From: Brevundimonas sp. SL130
GTDB lineage: Bacteria > Pseudomonadota > Alphaproteobacteria > Caulobacterales > Caulobacteraceae
NCBI RefSeq assembly: GCF_026625805.1
Contig: NZ_CP113064.1
Location: 1,922,001 to 1,986,000, forward strand
Direction of reading: 5' to 3'
DNA: 64,000 nucleotides
Shown: in pieces, positions 44,298 to 52,793 of the stretch
How positions within the stretch are numbered: the first letter of the stretch is position 1
How the letters are laid out: each line of letters starts with the position of its first letter
Translations under genes and position numbers: made by a program
Notes under the pieces: model-generated
The model's database searches: none
What the model saw: only the letters and a program-made list of their open reading frames with translations
Told to the model about the DNA's origin: nothing

Positions 44298-45656
44298 ATG
44301 GCCCCCACTCGCTATTCCGCCGTTGCTATCGCCCTGCACTGGGTGATCGCGCTCTGTATCCTGTCGATGATCCCGATGGGATTGTGGATGACTGCGGCCA
44401 TCGAACAGCCCGACAGTCAGGCCCTGGCCTATCGGGTGTTCCAGATTCACAAGTCGATCGGTTTTCTGATCCTGGCCCTGACCGTGGTGCGGATCGTCTG
44501 GCGTCTGACGCATCGACCGCCGGCCCTGCCGGGCGGGATGAAGCGATGGGAAGGCTTTGCGGCCAATGCGACCCATGTGGCCTTTTACGCTCTGATGCTG
44601 GCCCTGCCGCTGACGGGGTGGCTGTATGTGTCGACCGGATGGGCCGTGGCGCTGGACCGGGCGCTGGAGGTCGCGACCAGCTGGTTCGGCCTCTTCCCGA
44701 TCCCGCATCTGCCGGGCGTGGCCGAACTGTCGGCGAGCGTCAGACGGACCCTGGCCTTCCAGGCCATGGGGGCGCATGCGGCGATGGCCTGGGGCGCGGT
44801 CGCCCTGATCGCGCTGCACATCGGGGCGGCGTTGAAGCACCAGTTTCTCGACCACGACGGGGTGCTGGCGCATATGGTTCCCTTCCTCAAGCCGGCGGAG
44901 GGTCATGCGTCGGCGACGGCCCCAAAGACATCTCCGGCTTCGCCCTGGGTCGAGCGGGGCGTGGGCGTGGCCCTGATCGCGGTCGTGGCCATGGCCGGCG
45001 CGGTCGCGGCGCGGCCCGACCCCAAGCCCAGTCTGGACATGAGCCGCACAGCGCCGCCCGCGGCGGCCCCGACGCCGGTGTCGGCGCCCGAAACCGCGCC
45101 CGAAACCGCAGCTGATCCGGTCGCCGAAGAGGCGCCGGCCGAGACAGCTGTGGAGGCCGGCGTCTGGACGATCAATCGCGCGGCCTCCAGCATCGCCTTC
45201 GGCGGAACCCAGTCGGGCGACGCCTTCAAGGGGCGGTTCGAACAGTGGACGGGGCAGATCCGCTTCGATCCGCAAGACCTGGCCGGGTCCAAGGCGGTGA
45301 TCACGGTGCAGACGAACTCGGCCCGCACCGGCGATGCGACCCAGGAGGGGTCTTTGCAGGGCGCCGAATGGTTCGATCCCGCCCAATATCCGACCGCCCG
45401 GTTCGAGACGACAGGGTTCCGCGCCCTGGGCGGGGATCGCTACCAGGCGACCGGCACGCTGCGGGTCAAGACGACGACCCTGCGCGTGGTCCTGCCCTTC
45501 ACCTTCAGCGAGGCTGACGGCGTCGCCACGGTGGCCGGGCGGCTGGAACTGGACCGGACGGCCCTGAACATCGGCATGGAGTCAGACGCGACCGGCGACT
45601 GGGTGTCGAAGATGATCGACGTCCAGATCAAGGTCTCGGCGCGACGGGCGGGGTAA
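44298..45656 (+). CDS. Cytochrome b561-YceI fusion protein
   Basis: 452 residues with two domains. Residues 1-200 form a four-helix b561/Ni-hydrogenase cytochrome b domain; histidines in ALHWVIA, FQIHKSIGF, ATHVAFYAL and ALHIGAALKHQ are candidate haem ligands. After another hydrophobic segment (about 212-232) and a Pro/Ala/Glu linker (about 235-285) comes a periplasmic YceI lipocalin domain (WTINRAASSIAFGG ... NIGMESDATGDWVSKMID), a family that binds polyisoprenoids such as quinones. One chain thus joins a quinone-linked cytochrome to a quinone-binding barrel. GGAG lies 7 bases before ATG 44298. Confidence 0.88.
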   Translation: MAPTRYSAVAIALHWVIALCILSMIPMGLWMTAAIEQPDSQALAYRVFQIHKSIGFLILALTVVRIVWRLTHRPPALPGGMKRWEGFAANATHVAFYALMLALPLTGWLYVSTGWAVALDRALEVATSWFGLFPIPHLPGVAELSASVRRTLAFQAMGAHAAMAWGAVALIALHIGAALKHQFLDHDGVLAHMVPFLKPAEGHASATAPKTSPASPWVERGVGVALIAVVAMAGAVAARPDPKPSLDMSRTAPPAAAPTPVSAPETAPETAADPVAEEAPAETAVEAGVWTINRAASSIAFGGTQSGDAFKGRFEQWTGQIRFDPQDLAGSKAVITVQTNSARTGDATQEGSLQGAEWFDPAQYPTARFETTGFRALGGDRYQATGTLRVKTTTLRVVLPFTFSEADGVATVAGRLELDRTALNIGMESDATGDWVSKMIDVQIKVSARRAG

Positions 45657-45740
45657 GGCGGCCAGCGCGCCGCCGCTTGCCCTGAGGGAAGTCAGGCCTT
45701 AGGGGTCCGCGCTCTTGATCAATGATTCAGGGAGCGGTCG

Positions 45741-46703
45741 ATGACCCTCGCACTTCTGTTTCCCGGACAGGGCAGCCAAGCCGTCGGCATGGGCGCGCAA
45801 CTGGCCGACGCCTTTCAATCCGCCCGCGATGTCTTCGCCGAGGTGGACGAGGCCCTGGGCCAGAAGCTGTCGGTCTTGATGCGCGAAGGCCCCGAGGACC
45901 AGCTGACCCTGACCGAGAACGCCCAGCCGGCCCTGATGGCGGTGTCCATGGCGGCGATCCGGGCATTGAAGGTCGAGTTCGGGTTCGACGTGGCGACGGC
46001 GGCCTATGTGGCCGGTCACTCGCTGGGCGAATATTCGGCCCTGGCGGCGGCGGGGGCGATCTCGCTGTCGGATACGGCGCGGCTGCTGAAACTGCGCGGC
46101 CAGGCCATGCAGCGGGCGGTTCCGGTGGGGCAGGGGGCGATGGCCTCGCTGATCGGGCCCAAGACCGATCTGGCCCTGGCCGAGGCCGCTGCGGCGGCGG
46201 GCGCCGAGGTCGGCGTCTGCGTGGTCGCCAATGACAACAACGCCGGAAACATCGTCATCTCGGGCGAGAAGGCGGCTGTGGACCGGGCTATCGAGAAGGC
46301 CAAGGAACTGGGGGCGCGGGCGATCCCGCTGAACGTCTCGGCGCCCTTCCACTGCCCGCTGATGCAGCCGGCGGCGGACGAGATGGCGGCGGCCCTGGCC
46401 TCGGCGACCATCCTGGCTCCGGCGGTTCCCGTGGTGGCCAATGTTCTGGCGCGGCCGGAACGCGATCCAGAGGTGATCCGTCGGCTGCTGGTCGAACAGG
46501 TCACCGGCCGGGTGCGCTGGCGCGAAAGCATGGAGTGGATGGCGACGCCAGACTCTCAAGGCGGGGGTGGGGCGACCCGCTTCGTCGAGATCGGCTCGGG
46601 CAAGGTGCTGACCGGCATGGCCAAGCGGATCGCGCCTGAGGCCGAAAGCCTGCCGCTGAACACGCCGGAAGAGCTGGAAGCCTTCGCCAAGGCTCTGGTC
46701 TAA
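45741..46703 (+). CDS. fabD: Malonyl-CoA:ACP transacylase
   Basis: Loads malonate onto ACP for fatty acid elongation. 320 residues with the N-terminal FPGQGSQ oxyanion motif, the nucleophile elbow GHSLGEYSAL (serine) and the catalytic histidine in SAPFHCPLM. The C-terminal FVEIGSGKVLTGM block is standard. It heads the fabD-rhomboid-fabG cluster, with acpP and fabF further down. Confidence 0.95.
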   Translation: MTLALLFPGQGSQAVGMGAQLADAFQSARDVFAEVDEALGQKLSVLMREGPEDQLTLTENAQPALMAVSMAAIRALKVEFGFDVATAAYVAGHSLGEYSALAAAGAISLSDTARLLKLRGQAMQRAVPVGQGAMASLIGPKTDLALAEAAAAAGAEVGVCVVANDNNAGNIVISGEKAAVDRAIEKAKELGARAIPLNVSAPFHCPLMQPAADEMAAALASATILAPAVPVVANVLARPERDPEVIRRLLVEQVTGRVRWRESMEWMATPDSQGGGGATRFVEIGSGKVLTGMAKRIAPEAESLPLNTPEELEAFAKALV

Positions 46704-46708
46704 AAACC

Positions 46709-47311
46709 GTGACACGGGGCTCAGCGATCCTTTGGATCTGGGCGGCGAGCATTGTCCTCGTCTGGATCGCGGTCGCGGTCGATCTTGGGCAACCGCTGTG
46801 GGTGCGTCAGCATTCCATTGACCTGACGGCCTATGGGGCCTTCGAAGGTCGGACTTTAACGGTGGGCCACGGGTGGAAATTGCTGGCTTCGCAATGGCTG
46901 CACGTCAAGTTTCCGCACATGGTGTTCAACGCCGTCATCATCGGCTTGGTCGGGTCTGCGCTAACGCGGCGGGTGAGTTGGCCGCTGGTTCTGGCATTAG
47001 GTCTGATCGGCGGCGCTTTCGGGCAACTGGCGTCAGCGCTGGCGCAGCCTGACGCCTATGTCTCTGGCGCGTCCCAAGCCTATCTGGCGCTGTGTGCGAC
47101 AGCACTGGTGGTGCTGGACCGCAAGAGCGTCGGCTGGTGGTCTGCGGTCGTGGGCGTAACGGTCAGCGTGGCGCTGGACCTGTTCGTGAGCGGCCATGAG
47201 GGCGTAAAGCCCGGACATATCGTACCTTTCGTCATCGGTTTGATCGTTGGCGGCGTTTTTCTATTGTTGGACAGACATCGCCCTGATGGGGTGGTGGTTC
47301 GGAGGACATGA
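46709..47311 (+). CDS. Rhomboid-family intramembrane protease-like protein
   Basis: A 200-residue membrane protein with about six hydrophobic segments. SQWLHVKFPHMVFNAVIIGL resembles the HxxxN region of rhomboids. Ser122 in VSGASQAYLAL (GxSx; canonical GxSG is altered to GASQ) and His170 in KPGHIVPF form the probable dyad. The GTG start is 6 bases after the fabD stop and the stop overlaps fabG (ATGATG), so it is embedded in the fatty acid operon. Codon use (TTG, TTA, CTA, GTT) is less GC-rich than fabD and fabG, suggesting later insertion. No link to lipid synthesis is known to me. Confidence 0.7.
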   Translation: MTRGSAILWIWAASIVLVWIAVAVDLGQPLWVRQHSIDLTAYGAFEGRTLTVGHGWKLLASQWLHVKFPHMVFNAVIIGLVGSALTRRVSWPLVLALGLIGGAFGQLASALAQPDAYVSGASQAYLALCATALVVLDRKSVGWWSAVVGVTVSVALDLFVSGHEGVKPGHIVPFVIGLIVGGVFLLLDRHRPDGVVVRRT

Positions 47312-48051
47312 TGTTCAATCTTGCAGGCAAGACCGCGCTGGTGACCGGCGCGACGGGCGGAATCGGCGGGGCGGTGGCGCGGGCGCTGCACACCCAGGGT
47401 GCGACCGTCGTGCTGTCGGGCACGCGCGAGGCGGTGCTGGCGGATCTGGCCAAGGCGCTGGGCGAGCGGGCGCATTTCGCGACGGCGAACCTGTCGGACC
47501 CCGAGTCGGTCGATAATCTGGTCGCGGCGGCCGAGGCGGCGGCGGGCGCGCCGCTGGACATCCTGGTGGCCAATGCGGGCATCACCAAGGACGGCCTGCT
47601 GATGCGGATGAAGGACGAGGACTTCCAGTCGGTCATCCAGATCAATCTAGAGAGCTATTTCCGCCTGACCCGCGCGGCGGTGAAGGGGATGATGAAGCGT
47701 CGTTCGGGTCGAATCATCGGCGTGACCTCGGTCGTCGGCGTGACGGGCAATCCGGGCCAGACCAACTATTCCGCATCCAAGGCCGGCATGATCGGCTTCT
47801 CCAAGTCGCTGGCGCAGGAGGTCGGGTCGCGCGGCATCACCGTCAACTGTATCGCCCCGGGCTTCATCGCCTCGCCGATGACGGATGTGCTGAACGAGCA
47901 GCAGCGCGAGACCATTCTGGGCCGAATTCCCGCCGGTCGGCTGGGCACGGGCGACGAAATCGCGGCCGCCGCCGTCTATCTGTCGTCGAACGAAGCCGCC
48001 TATGTTACGGGTCAGACCCTGCACGTGAACGGCGGCATGGCGATGATCTGA
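47308..48051 (+). CDS. fabG: 3-oxoacyl-[ACP] reductase
   Basis: NADPH-dependent reduction of beta-ketoacyl-ACP. SDR of 247 residues with TGATGGIGGAVA, NAGITKDGLLMRM (typical of FabG), VTSVVGVTGNPGQTNYSASKAG holding Ser-Tyr-Lys, and C-terminal GGMAMI. It overlaps the rhomboid gene by four bases. ATG 47308 or 47311 can both serve as start. acpP follows after 171 bases with its own likely promoter. Confidence 0.95.
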   Translation: MMFNLAGKTALVTGATGGIGGAVARALHTQGATVVLSGTREAVLADLAKALGERAHFATANLSDPESVDNLVAAAEAAAGAPLDILVANAGITKDGLLMRMKDEDFQSVIQINLESYFRLTRAAVKGMMKRRSGRIIGVTSVVGVTGNPGQTNYSASKAGMIGFSKSLAQEVGSRGITVNCIAPGFIASPMTDVLNEQQRETILGRIPAGRLGTGDEIAAAAVYLSSNEAAYVTGQTLHVNGGMAMI

Positions 48052-48222
48052 TCACGATCACGACACGCTACACCCTATTTCCTGCCCGAAAGCCTGTGCT
48101 AAAGGGCAGGGACGCATCGGCGGTTCGGGCTTTCGGGCTTGCGTCGCCTTCGCTGCCGTGAGACGGCGATTTACAAGTTACACCCGCCTCTACGGCGATT
48201 TTAAACAGACAGAGAGACACTC

Positions 48223-48462
48223 ATGTCCGACACCCTCGAGCGCGTTCGCAAGATCGTCATCGACCACCTGGACGCCGATCCGGACAAGGTCACGGAAAAA
48301 GCCAGCTTCATCGACGACCTGGGCGCCGACTCGCTCGACAACGTCGAGCTGGTGATGGCCTTCGAAGAAGAATTCGACATCGAGATCCCGGATGACGCCG
48401 CCGAGCACATCCAGACGGTCGGCGATGCGGTCAAGTTCATCGACGAAAAGTCGGCCGGCTGA
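48223..48462 (+). CDS. acpP: Acyl carrier protein
   Basis: 79-residue acidic carrier of fatty acyl chains. The phosphopantetheine attachment serine is Ser37 in [13 protein letters not shown]. Otherwise textbook: four helices with [16 protein letters not shown] at the start. A terminator hairpin follows the stop, before fabF. Confidence 0.97.
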   Translation: MSDTLERVRKIVIDHLDADPDKVTEKASFIDDLGADSLDNVELVMAFEEEFDIEIPDDAAEHIQTVGDAVKFIDEKSAG

Positions 48463-48504
48463 TCCCAGCCCCCGACTGGCGGCCGAAAGGCTGACGGTTC
48501 ACAG

Positions 48505-48545
48505 GGCCGCCCGGCGCTCCTAGCGGAGACGCCCGGCGGCCTTTA
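48505..48545 (+). terminator. Terminator of acpP
   Basis: GGCCGCC pairs with GGCGGCC, continuing as GGCG/CGCC after a C-C mismatch, with an inner CTCC/GGAG stem. TTTACTGTTT follows. Confidence 0.8.
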
Positions 48546-48613
48546 CTGTTTCTGACCCTTGCGAATCCGCAGTGATTCCTTGGGCCGGGATTGGAGTTTT
48601 AGGAGCACGCACC

Positions 48614-49885
48614 ATGCGCCGCGTCGTCGTTACGGGCATCGGTCTGCTGACCCCCCTTGGCTGGGGTGTCGACAAGAGCTGGAAGGGTATCGTCGAGGGG
48701 CGGTCGGGCATCGGTCCGATCACCTCGTTCGACACCACGGGCTATGGCTGCACCATCGCCGGCGAAGTGCCGAGCGTTGATGGACGCGGCGGCGGCGGCG
48801 AAGGCGACTTCGACCCCGAGAAGATCATGTCCGTCAAGGACAGGAAGCGCGTCGACGACTTCATCCTGTACGCCATAGCGGCGGCGGACGAGGCGCTGCA
48901 CGACGCCAACTGGAAGCCCGAGACGGACGAGGACAAGGAGCGGACGGGGGTCATGGTCGGCTCCGGCATCGGCGGCCTGGGCGTCATAGCCGAGACGGCC
49001 ATTGTGCTGAAGGAACAGGGGGTGCGACGCGTCAGCCCCTTCTTCATCCCCAGCGCCCTGATCAATCTGGCGGGCGGGCAGATCTCGATCCGCCACGGCC
49101 TGAAGGGCCCGAACCATGCGGCGGTGACCGCCTGCGCCACCGGCGCCCACGCCATCGGCGACGCGGCCCGGATGATCGCCCTGGACGACGCCGACGTCAT
49201 GGTGGCGGGCGGGGCGGAAAGCTCGGTCGTGCCGATCGGCATCGCCGGCTTCCTGGCCTGCAAGGCCCTGTGCACCGCCTATAATGATACGCCGGAGAAG
49301 GCGTCGCGGCCCTATGACCGGGGCCACGCCGGTTTCGTCATGGGCGAGGGCGCCGGGATCCTGGTGCTGGAGGAATACGAACACGCCAAGGCGCGCGGGG
49401 CCAAGATCTATGCCGAGGTCGTCGGCTACGGCATGAGCGGCGACGCCCACCACATCACCGCACCGTCCGAAGACGGCGAGGGCGGGGTGCGGGCCATGAA
49501 GATGGCGCTGAAGCGGGCGGGCATGGAGCCGTCGGACCTGGATTACGTCAACGCCCACGGCACCTCCACCATGGCCGACTGGATCGAGCTGAAGGGGATC
49601 GAGGGTCTGGTCGGCGATCACGCCAAGAACCTGGCCGTCAGCTCCACCAAGTCGATGACGGGCCACCTGCTGGGCGCGGCTGGGGCCATCGAGGCGGCCT
49701 TCTGCGTCCTGGCGATCCGGGATCAGGTGGCGCCGCCGACGATCAATCTGGATGACCCGGAGATGGAGACGCCGATCGACCTGGTCCCGAACAAGGCCAA
49801 GCCGATGAAGATCGATGTCGCCATGTCCAATAGTTTCGGCTTCGGGGGCACCAACGCCTCGGTGATCTTCAAGAAGGTCGACTGA
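48614..49885 (+). CDS. fabF: 3-oxoacyl-[ACP] synthase II
   Basis: Chain-elongating ketosynthase, 423 residues. Cys-His-His triad in VTACATGAHAIGD, NAHGTSTMADW and STKSMTGHLLGAAGAIE; the NSFGFGGTNAS glycine loop closes the fold. AGGAG lies 8 bases before ATG 48614. An extra glycine/aspartate-rich insertion (DGRGGGGEGDFDPE) near residue 60 is longer than in E. coli FabF. mltG starts one base after its stop. Confidence 0.95.
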   Translation: MRRVVVTGIGLLTPLGWGVDKSWKGIVEGRSGIGPITSFDTTGYGCTIAGEVPSVDGRGGGGEGDFDPEKIMSVKDRKRVDDFILYAIAAADEALHDANWKPETDEDKERTGVMVGSGIGGLGVIAETAIVLKEQGVRRVSPFFIPSALINLAGGQISIRHGLKGPNHAAVTACATGAHAIGDAARMIALDDADVMVAGGAESSVVPIGIAGFLACKALCTAYNDTPEKASRPYDRGHAGFVMGEGAGILVLEEYEHAKARGAKIYAEVVGYGMSGDAHHITAPSEDGEGGVRAMKMALKRAGMEPSDLDYVNAHGTSTMADWIELKGIEGLVGDHAKNLAVSSTKSMTGHLLGAAGAIEAAFCVLAIRDQVAPPTINLDDPEMETPIDLVPNKAKPMKIDVAMSNSFGFGGTNASVIFKKVD

Positions 49886-49886
49886 C

Positions 49887-51026
49887 ATGTTCGGACGGGG
49901 GCGGGTTGAAAAGGGGCGGGGACGGTCGGGTCTGACGGTGACCTTGCTGACCGCCTCGGCGACGTTCAGCCTGTTCCTGATCGCCGCCCTGGCCATTGTC
50001 TGGGGCGTCTATTACGGCCCGGGGCCGGGGGCGCGTCAGGGGGACCAGACGGTCGTCACCCTGGCCAGCGGCTCGGGAGTCTCGGCCATCGCCGCCCAGC
50101 TGAAGGCGGCGGGGGTGATCCGCTCGACCGATCTGTTCAAGGCGGCGGCGACCTTTACCGGGGCGGACCGCAAGCTGCGGGCCGGGGAGTATGAGGTGCC
50201 GTCGGGAACCTCGCTGGGCGGTGTGCTGAACCTGCTGGTCGAGGGGCGGGTGGTGCGCCATTTCGTCACCCTGCCGGAGGGCTGGTCCTCGGCCCAGGCG
50301 CTGGACATCCTGGCCAAGGAGTCGGTGCTGACGGGGACGGTCGCGGTGACGCCCGAAGAGGGCAGCCTGTGGCCCGACACCTATGAGATCGCACGCGGCG
50401 ACACGCGGCAGTCGGTGATCGACCGGATGCAGCGCGCGGCCAATGAGAACCTGCGGCTGTTGTGGGCCCAGCGGGGGCCGGGCGCCGTGGTGCGCAATCC
50501 CGAGGAGGCGGTCATCCTGGCCTCCATCGTCGAGAAAGAAACCGGTCTGGCGGCCGAGCGCCCGCGCGTGGCGGCCGTATTCTCCAATCGGCTGCGGCAG
50601 GGGATGCGGCTGGAGAGCGATCCGACCATCGTCTACGGCCTGACCCAGGGGCGGCCCCTGGGGCGCGGCATTCGCCGTTCCGAACTGCAGCGCGAGACGG
50701 CCTGGAACACCTATCAGATCGACGGCCTGCCGCCGACGCCGATCGCCAATCCGGGCAAGGACGCTCTGGCGGCCGTGCTGAACCCGCCGGCGGACCAGGC
50801 CCTGTTCTTCGTCGCCGACGGATCGGGCGGCCACGCCTTCGCCGCCACCTATGAAGAGCATCTGCGCAATGTCGCGCGCTGGCGTCAGATCGAGCGCCAG
50901 AAGGCGGGCCTGCCGGCGGAAGCGCCGACGCCGGCCGCGCCGGACGCCACCACTGCGCCGATGACCGACCCCAGCGATCAGGCCACCATCACACTGCCCG
51001 CGGGCGCGAGCCAAGGTCTGAGATGA
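49887..51026 (+). CDS. mltG: Endolytic murein transglycosylase MltG (YceG)
   Basis: Inner-membrane enzyme that cuts nascent glycan strands and sets their length. 379 residues: one N-terminal span (about 17-42), a LysM-like domain (VVTLASGSGVSAIAAQLKAAG), then the YceG domain with the catalytic glutamate in ASIVEKETG and the FSNRLRQGMRLESDPTIVYG block. NTYQIDGLPPTPIANPG is also conserved. A Pro/Ala/Thr tail ends the protein. It overlaps yicC by four bases; fabF-mltG-yicC-gmk order is common in alphaproteobacteria. Confidence 0.93.
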   Translation: MFGRGRVEKGRGRSGLTVTLLTASATFSLFLIAALAIVWGVYYGPGPGARQGDQTVVTLASGSGVSAIAAQLKAAGVIRSTDLFKAAATFTGADRKLRAGEYEVPSGTSLGGVLNLLVEGRVVRHFVTLPEGWSSAQALDILAKESVLTGTVAVTPEEGSLWPDTYEIARGDTRQSVIDRMQRAANENLRLLWAQRGPGAVVRNPEEAVILASIVEKETGLAAERPRVAAVFSNRLRQGMRLESDPTIVYGLTQGRPLGRGIRRSELQRETAWNTYQIDGLPPTPIANPGKDALAAVLNPPADQALFFVADGSGGHAFAATYEEHLRNVARWRQIERQKAGLPAEAPTPAAPDATTAPMTDPSDQATITLPAGASQGLR

Positions 51027-51907
51027 GCCTGATTTCAGGAATGACGGGCTTCGGTCGGGCCGAGGGCGCCGGTCACGGCTGGACCTGGTCGGTCGAGGCG
51101 CGCTCTGTCAACGGGCGTAATCTGGAGGTCCGGTTTCGAGGGCCGAACGGATTCGACGCCCTGGACCGGGCGGCCAAGACAGCGGGGCAGGCGCGGTTTG
51201 CGCGCGGCCAGATCACGGTCGGCGTCCACGCCAAGCGTGTCGAGGGCGGCGAGGCGGCGGTCACGATCAATGCGGCGGTGCTGGCCCGCTATCTGACCCT
51301 GGCCAATGAACTGGCCGAGGACGGGGCCACGCCGCCGTCCGCCGACGGCCTGCTAGCCCTGCGCGGCGTCATCGAGACGCCGGAAGACGTCGAGGATCCC
51401 GAGGCGCGCGCGGCGCTGGAGATCGCGATGGCGCGCACGGTGGAAGAAGCGCTGGACGCCCTGAAGGGCTCACGCCATGCCGAGGGCGCACAGCTGGCCC
51501 CGCTGTTGTTGGACTTCATCACGCGTATCGAGACGCTGGTGGCGGCCGCCGAGGGCGAGGCTCAGGCCCAGGTCGAGGCGATCCGGGGCCGGTTCAGCCG
51601 CCGTATGGCCGAACTGGCGCCCGATGCGCCGGGCCTGGAGGACCGGATCTTCCTGGAAGCGGCGGCCCTGGCGGCCAAGGCCGATGTGCGCGAGGAGCTG
51701 GACCGGCTGACGGCCCATGTCGGCGCGGCGCGTCAGTTGATGGCGTCGCCGCCGGCAGGACGGAAGCTGGATTTTTTGATCCAGGAATTCATGCGCGAGG
51801 CCAACACCCTCTGCTCGAAATCGGCTACGACCGCGCTCACCGGAATCGGCCTCGAGCTGAAGGCCGTCATCGAACAGTTGCGTGAACAGGTCCAGAATGT
51901 CGAATGA
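51023..51907 (+). CDS. yicC: YicC-family endoribonuclease
   Basis: 294-residue YicC protein. MTGFGRAEG at the N-terminus and KLDFLIQEFMREANTLCSKS near the C-terminus are the two conserved blocks (YicC_N and DUF1732). The family has been shown to act as a ribonuclease with effects on small RNA stability in E. coli. A long central coiled region (about 130-230) is predicted from sequence. The gene overlaps both neighbours, 4 bases with mltG and 11 with gmk. Confidence 0.92.
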   Translation: MSLISGMTGFGRAEGAGHGWTWSVEARSVNGRNLEVRFRGPNGFDALDRAAKTAGQARFARGQITVGVHAKRVEGGEAAVTINAAVLARYLTLANELAEDGATPPSADGLLALRGVIETPEDVEDPEARAALEIAMARTVEEALDALKGSRHAEGAQLAPLLLDFITRIETLVAAAEGEAQAQVEAIRGRFSRRMAELAPDAPGLEDRIFLEAAALAAKADVREELDRLTAHVGAARQLMASPPAGRKLDFLIQEFMREANTLCSKSATTALTGIGLELKAVIEQLREQVQNVE

Positions 51908-52538
51908 ACGCTCGCCCCGCCGGGGCGTCCTCCTGATCGTCGCCAGCCCGTCGGGCGCAGGCAAGACGTCGCTGTGCCGCCGGTTGATGGCGGATCACGG
52001 GGGGCTGGAGCTGTCCGTCTCGATGACGACGCGGGGTATTCGTCCCGGCGAGGTCGACGGACGCGACTATAATTTCGTTGATCGCGAGCGATTCCAGAAG
52101 CTGATCGACGCCGACGCCTTCCTGGAATGGGCCGATGTTCACGGCAATCTGTACGGCAGCCCGCGCGGCCCCGTGGACCGCGCCCTGGCCGAGGGCCGCG
52201 ACGTGCTGTTCGACATCGACTGGCAAGGCGCGCGTGACGTGGCCGAGAAATGCCCGGAGGATGCGGTGCGGGTGTTCATCCTGCCGCCCAGCCTGGAAGA
52301 ACTGCGTCGCCGCCTGATCACCCGGTCGCAGGATTCGGACGATGTGATCGAGCGCCGCGTCGCCAACGCCAAGGGCGAGATCGAACACTGTGACGCCTTC
52401 GACTATGTGATCGTGAACGAGGATTTCGACCGGTCGTACGCCGAACTGGCGCACATCTATCATGCCGAGCGTTCGCGCCGGTTCCGCAATCTGTGGGTGG
52501 GCGACTACAAGGCCGCCTTGATGCGCGAGCCGGTCTGA
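51897..52538 (+). CDS. gmk: Guanylate kinase
   Basis: Phosphorylates GMP to GDP. 213 residues: P-loop ASPSGAGKTSLC (about residues 15-26), SVSMTTRGIRPGEVDGRDY binding GMP, DWQGARDV and RRVANAKGEIEH. ATG 51897 lies inside the yicC end; MNRSRM from an upstream start is less likely. A stem-loop terminator follows. Confidence 0.95.
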   Translation: MSNERSPRRGVLLIVASPSGAGKTSLCRRLMADHGGLELSVSMTTRGIRPGEVDGRDYNFVDRERFQKLIDADAFLEWADVHGNLYGSPRGPVDRALAEGRDVLFDIDWQGARDVAEKCPEDAVRVFILPPSLEELRRRLITRSQDSDDVIERRVANAKGEIEHCDAFDYVIVNEDFDRSYAELAHIYHAERSRRFRNLWVGDYKAALMREPV

Positions 52539-52577
52539 GGCGAACCCGGTCCAGGGCGATCAATCTGAGAAGAACAA

Positions 52578-52622
52578 CGACACCGCGGCCGGCGGAGGGG
52601 GGACAAAGCCGCCGCGGTGTCG
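52578..52622 (+). terminator. Stem-loop after gmk
   Basis: CGACACCGCGGC pairs perfectly with GCCGCGGTGTCG over a 21-base loop, followed by TCTTCGG. End of the fabD-gmk block. The 170 bases after it hold no gene. Confidence 0.7.
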
Positions 52623-52793
52623 TCTTCGGCTGAGGGCGGTGACGACATCGCGCCAGGCGGGGGCGTCCTACGCGATGTCGTCTTCAGCGCTACTCAACTG
52701 CACCCCTTATCCCACAACAGGGGTTCCAGAGGGTAAATTTCTATCTAGGGGCGATTGCTTAGGTACGCGGCACGATTGCCGAATCGTTTGCGG

